DNA from: Pardosa pseudoannulata
Taxonomy: Eukaryota; Arthropoda; Arachnida; Araneae; Lycosidae
Length of the DNA stretch: 64,000 nucleotides
Direction of reading: 5' to 3'
Assembly (NCBI GenBank): GCA_032207245.1
Contig: CM063502.1
Location: 47,093,904 to 47,157,903, forward strand
This document shows, one piece after another, positions 14,717 through 27,142 of this stretch. Positions within the stretch are counted from its first letter, which is position 1, and the number at the start of each line of letters is the position of its first letter. The notes under the pieces were generated by a model, which was not told where the DNA came from, did not search any database, and worked only from the letters and a program-made list of their open reading frames with translations. Position numbers and translations under genes: made by a program.

Positions 14717-15575
14717 ATGAGAGATCTTTTACCCTTGGAAAAAGTGTTTACTGTTGGAGCCCGTTTAGCAGGGGCCACAATTGTGAAGACACCAGAACTC
14801 AATGAGCTCTCAAAAGCAGCCATTTCGAAAGTGTTCAAAAATTGAAAACAGACTCAACAATCCTGGTCCAAATGATGTAACTGTGGTTCAAACACAATAA
14901 AACAAGGTCAGTGTCCTCTGAAATGGATTGTATGGCAGAAAAGTGACTCTATAGTACTTCAACATACAGAAACCTTTAACCAAGGTTCGTCCCATCTATT
15001 CTGATAGCAAAATATGGGAAGATAATTTTAGATGATGGGAATATGTACACAGATGAGCGTGAAGAAACGTTGCATGCCTGCCCGGAATGCCAGAATTTGT
15101 TTGTAGTGGTGCCTGGACAAAACTGGACAAAAGAGAATTAGAAAAAGGTGACGTGGTCAGATGAATCACGCTATACCTTGTTTTGCACTGACAGAAGGCG
15201 TCGATTTTGACGTGAATCCCACGAAGCCATGAACCCAACTTGCCTTGTACGTACTCTGACAGGATATGGTGGATGTATCATGGTGTGGGCAATGTTCAAA
15301 TGCTATGCAAGTGGTTCAGTGTTGTTGGCGAGGGTAAACACACAGCCGTTAAATACTCAGACATACTGGCAGATCAAGAGCATCTACAATGTTACATTTT
15401 TTCTTAAAAGGGGACGGATATTTCATGAACAATAATGCAACAAAACGTCGGTCCAGAATCATTCGAAGTTCATTCACTAAACATTAATTAGACTACAAAA
15501 AACTTCTTCCTGGTGAAAGCAAAGATTGAATTACATCCAATAGAAAATGTTTGGGACATGGTGGAAGGGTACATC
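14717..15575 (+). pseudogene. Tc1-like transposase remnant
   Basis: An ATG at 14717 opens a 42-codon frame (RDLLPLEKVFTVGARLAGAT...) ending at TGA 14843-14845; it resembles the helix-turn-helix N terminus of Tc1-family transposases. Downstream, in other frames, come WSDESRYTLF around 15155 (first catalytic Asp), GYGGCIMVWAMF around 15265-15300, a degraded FxxDNA-like block around 15420-15440 where the second Asp has been lost to indels, and HPIENVWDMVEGYI around 15537-15580 (third acidic residue kept). Stops and frameshifts occur throughout. The third block is the end of recognisable sequence. No terminal inverted repeats were identified. Confidence 0.8.
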
Positions 15576-15604
15576 CTTCAGTAAAAGGGGCAAACATCAA
15601 AATA

Positions 15605-16515
15605 CAAATATTAATTAAAGATCTATGTTGATTATATAACATTTCAAAGTTAACTTTACATCTGAAATTTTAAATGACTTATAATGCAGCATTTCATGTC
15701 ATTCAATTTAAAAGAAAAGCCTTTATAATTGTTTTATAAGTTTTATTGTTAGAAGTTACCAAAGAATATAGACACATTAGCATATTTATTATCATCAAGT
15801 ACAAACTTATAGGAACATATCCATTTTTTTTTTTTTTACTTTGAACATTTAAATTAACATACAACAGTCACACAAATGCCATTTTTTTAGAAAGATATGC
15901 TGTCTATTCATCTGCTGCATCGTTTTGTTCTTAAGTATCATAAAGATTAATTAAATCTGTATGTTGATTACATAATGTTTCACGATTAACTTTACAGCTG
16001 AAATCTAAATGACTAATAATGCCACTTTATTTTTTTATGCAGATTAAAATAAAAGTATTTATAATTGTTTATATATTTTAGTGTTAGGAATGGTGGCAAA
16101 ATATACACATTTCTAGAATATTTGTTATTAAATATAAAGTATAAAATTATAGGAGCATAGCCTATTTTTCTGTACCATTTTTCTGTAAATGTGGTGATGA
16201 ACATATCACTGTCGTATAAACACTATTCATTCAGAAAGATATATTGTCTATTCTCTTTATTTTTTATGCAGATTAAAATAAAAGTATTTATAATTGTCTG
16301 TATAGTGTCAAGAATGGCGGCAGAATATACAAGCTTCTAGCTTATTTGTTATTTTCAAGTACAAATTTATAGGAGCATAGCCTATTTTTCTGCAACATTT
16401 TTCTGTAAATGTTGTAATGAACATATCACTGTCATATAAACACTATTCATTGAGAAAGATATATTGTCTATTCATATGCTGCAATGTTTTGTTGTAAAGT
16501 GAGAGGCACCCTCTT
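15605..16515. repeat. Tandem repeat, three diverged units
   Basis: Three units share a TTTATAATTGT stretch, a TTATAGGAGCATAGCCTATTT stretch, and GAAAGATATATTGTCTATTC. The GGAGCATAG-type anchor occurs at 15811, 16151 and 16371, giving spacing of 340 and 220. The third unit lacks about 120 bp (the TGTTGATTACATAATGTTTC part) present in the first two. It starts right after the dead Tc1 element. No coding potential seen. Confidence 0.65.
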
Positions 16516-16531
16516 TAAAAAATTAGATATA

Positions 16532-16902
16532 GGTCATATTGAATTTCTCTAGCTCCATATTAACCTATGAAAGAAATTGTTCTAGTTTTGTATTATTCGA
16601 TAAAAAATATTTGTTAAGATAATGCATGATTAAATTTTTAAAAAGAGGGAGAAAAGTATATTTAATATTAAATTATTTGTGAACATTTTTACCCTAGTCT
16701 ACTTTGAACATAAAAATGAACTTTCATAGTACGTTGATTAAATAGTCAACGTAAATTTAATAAAAGGGTTTCGCATAATCCTGTAGAATTTTCCTCTTTA
16801 TTATGTAATAAAAGTTATTTTAAAAAATCTTTAAATATTATCTGTGCAGAAGTAGAACAGTTTTTTCTATAAATTAATGTAGAGTTAGAAGAATCCAATA
16901 AA
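16532..16902. mobile_element. TIR element, copy A (non-autonomous DNA transposon)
   Basis: Begins GGTCATATTGAATTTCTCT followed by AGCTCCATATTAACCTAT and ends with a degenerate inverted version of that start (TTAGAAGAATCCAATAAAG). Interior is AT-rich without coding capacity. Related to copy B at 17424-17725; a GTGCAGAAGTAGAACA block near the right end is shared exactly. Family unknown. Confidence 0.55.
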
Positions 16903-16970
16903 GTTGGTACCCAACCACCTTAGAAGAAGTAATTTATAGTTTTCTCTTCATTACACAGAAATAGTCAAAG

Positions 16971-17125
16971 GCCATTACTCTGGAAGTTGCGGTTCGGTTC
17001 GAAAGTTCGTTGTGACTTCACTTTGACGTCAGCTTGCGGACATTTTGGGAGTAAACGATAAAGCTGACGTCAAAAGGATGTCACTACAAACGTTCGAACC
17101 GAACCGCAACTTCCAGAGTAAGCCC
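16971..17125. mobile_element. 155-bp foldback element (palindromic MITE)
   Basis: Two arms of about 60 bp are near-perfect reverse complements: the left arm has TTACTCTGGAAGTTGCGG from 16975, followed by TTCGGTTCGAA, and TGACGTCAGCTT to about 17035; the right arm returns the same in reverse from about 17062 to 17122. CAAAG directly flanks both ends (16966-16970 and 17126-17130) and could be a target-site duplication. It is much richer in CpG than its surroundings. Not assigned to a superfamily. Confidence 0.7.
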
Positions 17126-17423
17126 CAAAGAGTTATATAGCATTACATAGCTTTTGATCTTCAAGCTCGTTTAAATCATTCATTTTTTAAGCGTTTTTAC
17201 ACGTGTAATAGAATATTTTTGTAATTTCGGGGTTTGTTCTTTATTTCTCAGACATGCAACAATAGATCCGAAGAAGCACACAAGTATTATATATGTTGCA
17301 AAAACGCATCACTGTATATTTAACATGTTTGCACCGTATATTGTGTGTTGTATGGAATAATTACATCCTAAGGGATATTAAGCATAAAAGCAAGGGATTT
17401 GAGTTGAATAAAGTCTCTGTTTA

Positions 17424-17725
17424 GGCTATATTGGATTCCTCTAGCTCCATGTTAACCTATGAGGAAGAAAGTTTTACTTCTGAGAGGTTTGCAGTTAAAG
17501 ATTTATTTTAATAAATTTTTTAAAGACTATACACTTTTTTTTATAAAAACTTAAAATTACATATATTTTTCTCAATCTTTTTAAAAACTTAGTCACGTAT
17601 TATCCTAGAAAATTCCGCCCTATTGTGTAGTAAGATTTGTTTAAAGAAATCTTTTAATACCAATAGTGCAGAAGTAGAACAATATCCCTATAGATTTATA
17701 TGTAGTTAGAGGAATCCTAATAAGG
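17424..17725. mobile_element. TIR element, copy B
   Basis: Starts GGCTATATTGGATTCCTCT, then AGCTCCATGTTAACCTATG, and ends TAGTTAGAGGAATCCTAATA, whose reverse complement matches the start. The interior shares GTGCAGAAGTAGAACA with copy A. Sequence just past both copies (ACCCAACCACC / ACTTAACCACT) is also alike, so the duplicated unit may extend to about 17756. Confidence 0.55.
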
Positions 17726-18559
17726 CATATACTTAACCACTTCACTGAAGCGAAGTGTTCTAAAGAACATGAATAACGTTGAAAATATTATTAATATGAT
17801 TACTTTTAAGAAATTCCGTTTAGTATTGAAAAATTGATAAAAATTAGAATTGATTTCAAAGGTTTGTAAATTTTTCAATACATTAAATCCTTTATTTTTT
17901 TACAGGGAAAGGAATTAACTATTCAGACAAATTTCACATCCTTCATGATAATACCAAAAAAGTTATATATGTATTAAAATATTTCTCCATTAAAATACTT
18001 TAATAAATCTAATGTGCTTTAACTTATAGAAATTTTCACGAAGCTTATTATTTTTAGGGGGAGGGGAACAAAATTGATTTTTTACTCATTAAATATCGAG
18101 CTGTTCTGTAGTAATGCATGATAAATATGGGGTAAACTATTAAATTTCAATTTTTAACAGCTTGAATAATATAAAAAAATAGAAACTGTCAGTCAAATAT
18201 TCAACAATGTCCTAAAGGTAAATAACATAAGTGTACTGTGTTGCAAGCTGCATTGGAAAAAAATATAAATGATAAGGTTATGTAAGTGAATAAATTATGA
18301 TCTAAACTTAAAATCACATTATAGTAAATGGTAGTGATATATCCTTCTACAATGTGTCACAAAAGTTTATATGAAGTTAAAATTTGAAGTTTCGTTTAAA
18401 GAAAACTGTATAATACTCAATAGCTCGTTTTATGTATGAGGAGCTTGTAACTTTCATGGAAGTTCAAACAAAATGTATTTCTAGAATAATTTTTTAAAAT
18501 ATATCTTCATTATAATTTAACCCACATCTTAACAATCTTCCCTCTTAACAAATAGAAGC

Positions 18560-18790
18560 GGGAGACAAAATAACCACAAACTTATTAAGTTTTTTGCACA
18601 CTCTAAAAATGTTCTATGTGTGCCCCTTGGTTCACTCTCACACAAGTCCATATTCTACTTGAACTCGATCCATACATTTTGTAACGTGATCAGGCCATTA
18701 CAACAGCATTGATTCATTTACTGAGATCTAATATTTTTAGAAGAGAGTATACAAGCGTGGCCCTTAATAACGAATAATTTTCTCGCATAT
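18560..18790 (-). pseudogene. Decayed DNA transposase C-terminus
   Basis: On the minus strand a broken frame reads SRIWTCVRVNQGAHIEHF followed by a stop at about 18610, like the last residues of a transposase common in arthropods (WxEVEYRLDxCRxTxGAHIEHL-stop, from memory of the family). The frame upstream is full of stops. Weakly supported. Confidence 0.35.
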
Positions 18791-19730
18791 AACATTCACT
18801 TTTGGCTCACCTGTTACAGTTGCACGCTATCATCAGTTGCACATAAGCAAACTTTAGTTTGTGGTTTTTTTCCTGTATCACTCCTATTTATACGTGTAAT
18901 ACTTTTAAATATATATCATTTCAAAAATGAAAGAGTCTTTTGTAGTAGTCCTGCATAATAGTATTGAATATCCAACGTGTACCCAGAAAATATTTGCATG
19001 GAAATTTGCAAAAAACATTTGCAGAAGTTGTAACAAAAAAAAACCTTTATGCTATTATCAACTCTCTATTTAAATTAAAACATAATATCTAGTTCTATAT
19101 TTTTGAAAACGAAATTTAAATTCTTTTTACGAAACATCGGAGATTTATGAAACGTTTAACATTATACAAATTTCTCTAAATTTCCACTAATAAATTAATT
19201 TTATGTATAAAACTTAATGAATAAAACTTATTTATCGTTCAAATATGCTGTGTACATATCATCTACACATAAGTTGAAAATTATTTTTGAGATGAGATTT
19301 CCATAGCTAAATTTGACTAAAATGCACAACATAAATTATATTTTTTCATAATTTTCTTACTATTCAAATAAAATAATAATTTACAAAATTTAGAAAAGAA
19401 AACAGATAAGAAAAGTATACAAAGCTACACTTGATTGTCAGCTGATTAGAAATTTTTAGAACATTTAACAATCCACAAACAACTGTGCAATGACTGAAGC
19501 TATAAATACCGCTCTAACAATAGGATTCATAGCCTGAATATTTTGCAACCAGGCGCATAGCTTGTTAACTGATTTTCCTTGTCTTTGAATAAATGAATTA
19601 TATTATTCAAAATAACTTAATTATTTTAGGTTACTAATATAGGCTTTAAAATTATTAAAATGAGCCAGGGTATTTTTCCCCGTGTTATATTAATATGGGG
19701 TTAAAGAGCATTCATGTATCCTGCGGATTA

Positions 19731-19889
19731 GTTTGAAGCTTTACGGTCTACTCTTTTCCAAATGAGACCGGAACCTACTACTTAAATCTGACTCCGAACG
19801 GATACTAACAATCATGCTAGAAGTGGGACTTGAATCCACAAACTCCGGTACTGAAGAGTAGTACCCTACCAATTTGGTCATCGTTTGGT
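19731..19889 (-). mobile_element. SINE family 1 (tRNA-derived), old copy
   Basis: On the minus strand: a tRNA-like head with box A-like TGACCAAATTGGTAGGGT and B box GGATTCAAGTCCC, then a conserved body with AGTCAGATTTAAGTAGTAGG and TCCGGTCTCATTTGG, and tail ACCGTAAAGC. More diverged than the copies at 21446 or 63135. Confidence 0.75.
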
Positions 19890-21445
19890 ATCCAAGGGTT
19901 TGTCTTTCCTTAACGTTTACATTCCAACGATACGAAGTAATTCTTCTAATATTTTTTCAGCATATAAAACATTCTTAATGAGAACTTTACTTAAATTTTG
20001 GTGAGAAATACATAATTTAAGTTTGATATTTATGAAAAACTATTCAAACAAAACCTTAAATTAAATAAAAATGCTATGAATTATCAAGATGTGAAATATC
20101 TAGTATAGTTTCTATGGGTGGTGATAAAAATTGTTTGTCTGACGAAATTCAAAGCACTATGATATTCACATTTAGTTGAACTCGTTAGCAATTAAATACA
20201 ATGAAGAATTTTATCCCACTGGGAACTGATCCAAGATTTCTGTAAGTTGTAAATACTCGATGGGATGTATGAATATTTTGGAGGGGAATCGAATGAAGTT
20301 TCTTTCCATCCCACTGTAAAATAATCTGGCTGATAAATTACTTGTACGAATTAAAGAGACGCGATTTTATCCTCGGCCAAGAAGTCGGTCGTTGACATCT
20401 GACCTTGGAAAGAACAATTGTGTTGTTTTGATTCAATTACGGGACGTCTTCTATTGTTAGACGAAGTAGTGAGTTCTTATTTGCTTATTGTTCGAGTTCC
20501 TACTTTTCGTCACTTGTAAATTTAACGCATGCCTATACTTCTTAAATTTTTTAGACAAAAGTTCCATTTTGCTTAATAAAATATATGTTCTTAGCATGCC
20601 ACGCGTATGTAATCTCAACGCACATATCCAGAAGTATATTGAACATTCAGAGAAAAGAACCTATTTGGGGAAGAAGAATTGTTGTACCTATCTAGTAATG
20701 CTAGTTTAGTAAAATTAAATCGTGAACCGTTCTTTCTCCTAGTGTAATATAAATTATTAGTAAAGATTAATTGAAAAAGCTTAAGGGTGAAACAAACAAA
20801 TTTTAGTCATCCGATTTGTATAAAATTTTGAATACAATATTCTTTATTAATATCTGGATTTATTTTGAGATGGTCTTATTTGGGGCCATTTAAATAGATG
20901 TCTCATTAATAATTTCTAGATCATTTTACGATTACTTGCAGCTGAAAATGATTATCAATGTCGTCGAAAATAAGCTGGTAAAGTAGATCTAGAACAGTAT
21001 TGTTTTGTATAGTTTTTAAAACAAATGAGCTAATCTTTAAAAATATACTTGAACCAAACATTCAAATGATTCCTCTGTCAGTGCAGTTGAATTACACGTT
21101 TGGTAGAGCTTCACACGTTTGCACACGTTTGGTAGTGCTCAATTCATATTTAACATTAGAAAAGACCTTTCCTGTGTCTCCATACGTAAGGATAAAATTT
21201 TAAAGGTATATTCCATATATGGAAGAAAAAGAAAATAGCAACGGAAAATATGCAAAGGAAATGCTGTGTCGAAATAGAGTTTTCTTTTTATTATTATTAT
21301 CACTACGTTTAAGAAGAAACATAGTGTTAATGACATGCTGAGTAATGCTCTTATTATTTCCGGGTTATATTATATTTTCAACATGCAACAACATGGTGAT
21401 TATGACTACCGATCCTTCAAAAAAATCTTCTTTGGAATTTGAAAT
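19890..21445. other. Non-coding DNA with a GC-richer patch
   Basis: About 20340-20480 is less AT-rich (GACGCGATTTTATCCTCGGC and after). Nothing else recognised. Confidence 0.5.
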
Positions 21446-21625
21446 TGGTTTGGTTTTTGGGGTTCCTACGGTCTACTTTTTGCAACACGAGGGATAGTGA
21501 GACCGGGACCTACTGCTTAAAGCCGATTCCGATCGGCTACGAACACCCATGTCATAGTGGGATTCCAACCCACAGACTCCGGTTCCGAAGGCCAGCACCC
21601 TAACCATTTGGCCATCGCTCGGCCG
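21446..21625 (-). mobile_element. SINE family 1 (tRNA-derived), well-preserved copy
   Basis: Minus-strand reading: GGCCGAGCGATGGCCAAATG then GTTAGGGTGC (A box), TGGGTTGGAATCCCAC (B box), then the family body (ATCGGCTTTAAGCAGTAGGT, CCCGGTCTCACTATCCCTCG, TGTTGCAAAAAGTAGACCGT) and an AAACCAAACC-type end. An open frame of 63 codons across it is a by-product of composition. The tRNA of origin is not clear; the anticodon arm is degenerate. Confidence 0.85.
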
Positions 21626-21779
21626 ATTTTGATATTTGAAATTGATTTCTAGAAGAACAAGCATGATTTACTTTCAATTACTTTAATAATTAAGAACAAG
21701 CAAAGTAAATTAAGTATTTTAGTGATTTAATAATTCCTATCAATTTCCCTCCCCCCCCCCTTCTCTCTCTCATACACAC

Positions 21780-22828
21780 AGCTTAATAGAAGATCAGTCT
21801 TCGGAATTTTTAACAGGAGTTAGATAATTTGAGCATTGTTTATAAGCCAATGTTACATAGATAATGTTAAATACTCTTCTGAATGCAAAGCACGAAAGAG
21901 ATTATAATAAAATTAAACAAATTGCTGTAACTTTGTCAAAGAGTGGAAATTTTTATTAATGTTTCTTTAATGCATAATTTATTTAAATATTTCACAACAA
22001 CCATTTCAACAAGAACTGGAAGAAATTAGAAAATTGAATTTAGAAGTTCAGCTGTAGTTATAATCTAACACATAAGCAATTATAACATTTATGATAATTT
22101 AGAATATATTTTAAAATATAGCTTTTATATTTAATTATTTTTAGCAATTTATATACATTGGTCATATTAATAAATATTAGCTGTTTATACAGTTTATTAG
22201 CTGTTTATTAACTTTTTATACAGCAATCTGAGTTTGAATTTCGTTTCTACTGTATCACTAATCTTGGTCTAATTACTCCTGATAAAGTAAAAATTGAATG
22301 TAGTACTCCAAACTGAACCAAACCAGTATACCCTGATTATCATTAAAATGTGAGATGTTTAAATAATCTGTATTTATATACTTAATTATATAATGTTCTT
22401 AATAATTTTGCCCTTTGCGTAATTTTCACGTGCGGTCTAAAATCTCTGTATACAGAAGAAAGTGGTATGTATATGTGATACATGGGAGTACTTGTAATTT
22501 ATTAATGACTTTACATATTCTAAAGCAATGATGCATTGGCATGTTGAAATTTGTATGCATTTGTTATCCCCAACTTCATAAATGTAAAAGACAATATTTA
22601 AAGGAAAGTGGTTGAACAAAAATTAATATAAAAATTTATTCTATTATATTTATGATTTGTTTCTAAGTACCTGTAATAAACTATTTAGAGCAGTAAATTT
22701 AGTATTTAATAAACTATGTAGCAAGTAATGAAACAAAATTGAATTAAAAGTATACGCACTTTCCTAGTAAATGGAGGAATGACTTTGATCGCATTACCTT
22801 ATAAATGTTGCAGTTTTATAATACATAA
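21780..22828. other. AT-rich non-coding DNA
   Basis: Starts after a C10 run with TC repeats (21750-21772). No gene or repeat family recognised. Confidence 0.6.
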
Positions 22829-23655
22829 TCCCTTATATAATAATAGCTTAAGTTATCTGTCCGTCTGCCCTCGAATTTATGAAGTGGTTGGACGTGGAAT
22901 GCATAGGGGAATCCATATTGGATTCTTAATGAGTTAGGGTTAACAAAATTCAAAGCAAGTCTTTAAAACATTCGAAATCCATCCCTTCCCCCCTTTTCGA
23001 GCGTCTAATGCCATCATATCAAGCTTTATTTTCTCCAGTTAAGAACAGGTGATTAAGTTTATCACATTATAAATAGGTAAAAATAACATTTTTTTCTAGC
23101 ATTATGACGTCATTCCTTTAACCATCTCATTTAATCATTTCTCACTTTAAATTGTTTAAATATCTTCTAAATTATTTTCATATGTTTTATCACTCAACTT
23201 AGATATTAAGTAAATAATTTTCTTTTATATTTGGCTTAAATAATAGATTAGCTACATATGAGATAATTTTAAATTTAATCATTGATTATATTTTGTTGCA
23301 ATGAAAATTTTATCACCGGTATTAACAACAAATTCTTTTCATAAAATGTCTAAAAATTTGTTTCACGGACTAATAAATATCTAGCGTTTAAAATTTATAT
23401 ATCTTTGAAAATTAAGAAGTTTGTTTGTGTGTTAGTTTTTATACATAACCACACGGTTTGACTAAATGAATTCAATTTGATTCTTAACTGCATTCACGGT
23501 ATCGGGAGACTTTAGAGGAGTATGAAGATAAACAAATTATTGAGCGTGTGCCAGACCATTCTCAGCCAAAAAACAAACCTGCCTCATAGGGTACTTTACA
23601 ATCCTGGAAAATTAAAAATTTTACTAATCCCGTCAGATGACAGGCTATATGCTAG
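22829..23655 (+). mobile_element. Helitron-like element, copy 1
   Basis: Starts TCCCTTATATAATAATAGC after an A and ends GCTAG followed by T, i.e. 5'-TC...CTAG-3' inserted between A and T, the Helitron pattern. A hairpin, CCCGTCAGATGACAGG (23629-23644), lies 7 bp before the terminal CTAG. A GTCCGTCTGCCCTCGAATTT block follows the 5' end. It matches copy 2 (59214-59894, opposite strand) along most of its length and carries about 240 extra bases (about 23305-23550). No Rep/helicase coding seen, so it is non-autonomous. Confidence 0.7.
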
Positions 23656-24484
23656 TTTTATTTAATCGTTAGATATTGTGAACTTCTGTTAGAAAAAAGC
23701 TAAGCTGCAATTGAGGAAGAATAGTCTTTAATTTATAACATCCTGTTAGAAACAGTGTATACAAAAGGTGTAGAAGAAAATACTGGGAAAGAAATGCTTC
23801 CGACGTACAGGGAGAAAGATTTAATTATTAAGAATTGTAGTTTTGTTATTAAGTTTGAAAACTCTTGTACCAGAAATATTTTTGATTAATACAAAACTAG
23901 CTTTACATCCTAAATCTAAAAATTTTAAACTATATACTAAAATAAATAAATTGACACAAAAAGAACTATTTCCTTGAAGTCATTACCAAATTTATCGTAC
24001 TTTTCGGTTCGTTATGAAGTTATATAGTTTGTACAAATATAAAATACAAACATTTAGAGATAAATTTAATCTTTATGTTTCGGTAAAAATGTTTAGTATT
24101 TTAGTTTCAGTATTTTTTCTCACGCTATCTTGTAGACATAAAAACTTTGGTGTTTATTAAAAATCCTCAAATTATAGATGATACAATATTTATTTGAAAT
24201 ATACAGATATTCCTTTTTAGGCAAGATTGTAAAAAGAGACACGAAATTCTTAGTTCTCTGAATCAGAGTAATGCCTAATTGTTTCAATTTGTTTTAAGCA
24301 TCAAATCCTAGACTCAGCTCTTAGTGATCCTTTCATTCAAAAGAAACAGTCAATTAATTTTATAAACACAAAAAGGAGGTTAGTAAAGCAGTGTTTCAAA
24401 GTATGTGAAAACATACAGACATGGAACGAAAGTAACAAATAGATGAGGTTATGAGGACAATCAATTTAAATAAGGAGAAATATG

Positions 24485-24652
24485 TGGTTTCGTTTGGAGT
24501 GCTACAGCCTACTATTTTGCAACACGAGGTCTAATGAGACCGGGACCTACAGCTTAAAGCCGATTCCAAACGGCTACGAACATCCATGCCACGGAGGATT
24601 GCGAACCCACGAATCTAAGGTCAGCACCCTAACCAATCGACCATTGTTAGGT
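24485..24652 (-). mobile_element. SINE family 1 copy
   Basis: Same order of blocks: tRNA-like head at the right with TCGATTGGTTAGGGTGCTGA and TGGGTTCGCAATCC, then GCCGTTTGGAATCGGCTTTA, CCCGGTCTCATTAGACCTCG and GTTGCAAAATAGTAGGC. Has a small deletion in the anticodon region (about 24618-24620). Confidence 0.8.
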
Positions 24653-25942
24653 AGAAATGTCATGTGAAACTGGAAGAAGACAATTTGAAACAAAAACCAC
24701 AAAAAAAATTTATTAAGGTAGATCGAAGTATTTATTCATAGAAGCACGTTGATGAAGTCATGATAGTTAAAACTTTGGTGGTGACATTTCATCTAAAGGT
24801 GTGTTATCTTACCTTCCGTCTCTGACATCAAAGGCATTGAATTAGTAGCGGTCATAAATCTTATTACTCTCTACTGTCTTCGTCGAACGTTACTGCTATT
24901 GTTATTTCCCCAAGACAACTTGAAAAAGAACTATTTTAAATAAAATGAAGGTGATACAAATGCTTTCCTTTTAAAAAATTACATATTAAAGTTATTTTTA
25001 GTATTTAACAGTTTTATTTTTAATTAGAAAACGTATCATAGTCATAATTATAACGTATTGTGATTGAAAAGCCTGAACATTTTTGCTGAATAAATGTGAT
25101 AGATCATAAATAATCATATTTTTATGTTTGTAAACGGCAATTTTCATTTTGGAAAAGAATATACAAATCAATTGTTTGCAACTTATAAGGTCTCGATGGC
25201 TACATTGGAAAACATGCATAATTGTGAACCACACTGTCATAATTGTTCCGTTATCTCAAAATTCTGCAAGTAAGACAGAGGTTTTAGTAAGAAGAAATAG
25301 AAATAGTTTTATTAAAAACAGGGTTTAGTCATTTTAGTTGGAAAAAACAGTTGGAAATCCCTGTGTTAAAAACACATTTCTGGGGATATGACTTTTCATT
25401 CATATGTAACAAATAAACACAAAAAAGTAAAAAATCAAAATAGGGAAATAGTTTTTCAAAATTTAAGAAAAATTATAAAACCCTTATAACTCTATTTTAC
25501 AAATGCATAAACCAATAAAATTAAAAATAAACAATTTATAATACCCCAAACAATTGAACTTTGAGGGCGAATAATCAACAGTGTTATTTTATTTAAATTA
25601 ATATTGACAAACGGAAAGAAGACAAATTAACCTAAAGACAAACTAAAATTAATAATGCAATCAAAATAAAACTTATTAAATGAACTCAGAGGTAGTATTG
25701 GGAATGGTTGCCTACAACAATTATCGATTAGATGTATACTACCTACTCTGTTATCGCTAATCTTAGAAGCTAAGGACGAATTTTCAAGTTCACTTAGGTA
25801 CTGATTTTCAGACCGCATCTTTTTGAATCGTTGCAGCGCATCTTATATGTGCAACATGCAGAAAATTTAAGAGGAGAAATTTCGATTCCAGGTCATAAAT
25901 TCTTTGCGAATTTCATTCCTTGTAGTCAGGTAGATGGTAATT
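24653..25942. other. AT-rich non-coding DNA
   Basis: The last 250 bp may belong to the Tc1 element whose transposase starts at 25943, but I could not define a terminal repeat. Confidence 0.5.
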
Positions 25943-26875
25943 GTGCCTCGCATACAGGTGAGCGAGCGATTTGCGCAGATGTCAGCATTTGAGAGAGGAT
26001 GTGTAGTTAAGCTCAAAGAAGCTGGTTGGTCTAATCGGCGAATCACTCGACATTTGGGCAGGATCGATGCCACTATTAGACGATGTTAGCAGGAATGGGT
26101 GAACCACGGCCAAGCACAGCGTCAAGAAGGAAGCTGTCTGAGATAGAAATGACAAAACGTGAGGACCGAGCAATCGTCAGAGTGGCACTCACAGCTCCAG
26201 ATACATTATTATCATCGATTGTGCGTGACACTAGTACTTCAATGCACGCAAGGACCATTCATAGGTGGCTTACAGAAAGGGTGCTGAGGTCACGGCGTGC
26301 CTTGAACCGACTACCATTGACCTCTGTATAACGACAAGCCCGTTTTGAGTTGTTTCGGGCTCTTTCGAACTGAAATGTCACTGACTGGGGTAGAATAGTC
26401 TTCAGTGATGAGTCCCGCTTTGAACTGAGCCCCGATGACCAGCGAAGACGTGTCTGGAGACGCCCTGGGCAGCTCTGAGATACCAATCTGACTGTTTTCC
26501 GACATACAGGCCGACAATCAGGAGTAATGATCTGAGGTGCCATTTCATTTCATAGAGGGACCCCTTTCATTCGTGGCACCCTTACAGCACAGCAGTACGT
26601 CGAAGAGTTTCTATGCCCCGTTGTGTTGCCCTTCATGTCACGTTATCAGGAGCTTACATTTCATCAAGATATTGCCCGGCCTCACGCTTCACGTGTTTCT
26701 ACTCCTTGTCTGCGTGTTTGCCAAATGCTACCGCTCATCATTTTGACAATCTAACGCACCAGTTGGAGAGAATTTAACATGACATCAATCAGGAGGACAT
26801 CATCCACCTCTATCAATCAATGTCAAGCCGTATAACTGCTTAGGCCAAAGTGGACCTGAGATTTTTACTTTGTAA
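25943..26875 (+). pseudogene. Tc1-like transposase remnant with catalytic block deleted
   Basis: Coding resemblance begins at GTG 25943 (PRIQVSERFAQMSAFERGC) and covers a helix-turn-helix region (LKEAGWSNRRITRHLG) to TAG at about 26087, where Trp is expected. After a frameshift and a short deletion, a second frame carries REDRAIVRVALTAPDT, RTIHRWLTERVLRSRRAL, then WGRIVFSDESRFELSPDD (first Asp at 26407-26409), RRRVWRRPGQ and FHQDIARPHASRV (second Asp at about 26668). The SPDLSPIEHVWD block expected next, with the third catalytic residue, is missing. The tail is like WREF...SINQCQAV. Several in-frame stops complete the inactivation. The shorter open frames on either strand here are shadows. 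Confidence 0.9.
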
Positions 26876-27010
26876 AGGTCTATCACTTGAATAAATCATC
26901 CAATTTTTCTGAAATAGTAATCATTTGTTTTTCTGTACATGTACATCACATTTACCGATTTTCATCCGATTTGGATGATGATTAATTATAATTATTTTTT
27001 GTTTAAGAGT

Positions 27011-27142
<132 letters not shown>

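Noticed and set aside
21473..21664. 63-codon frame on the minus strand
   Set aside because: It lies across a SINE copy; equivalent frames are not conserved in other copies.
26083..26331. 82-codon frame as a small host gene
   Set aside because: It is one frame fragment of the dead Tc1 transposase.
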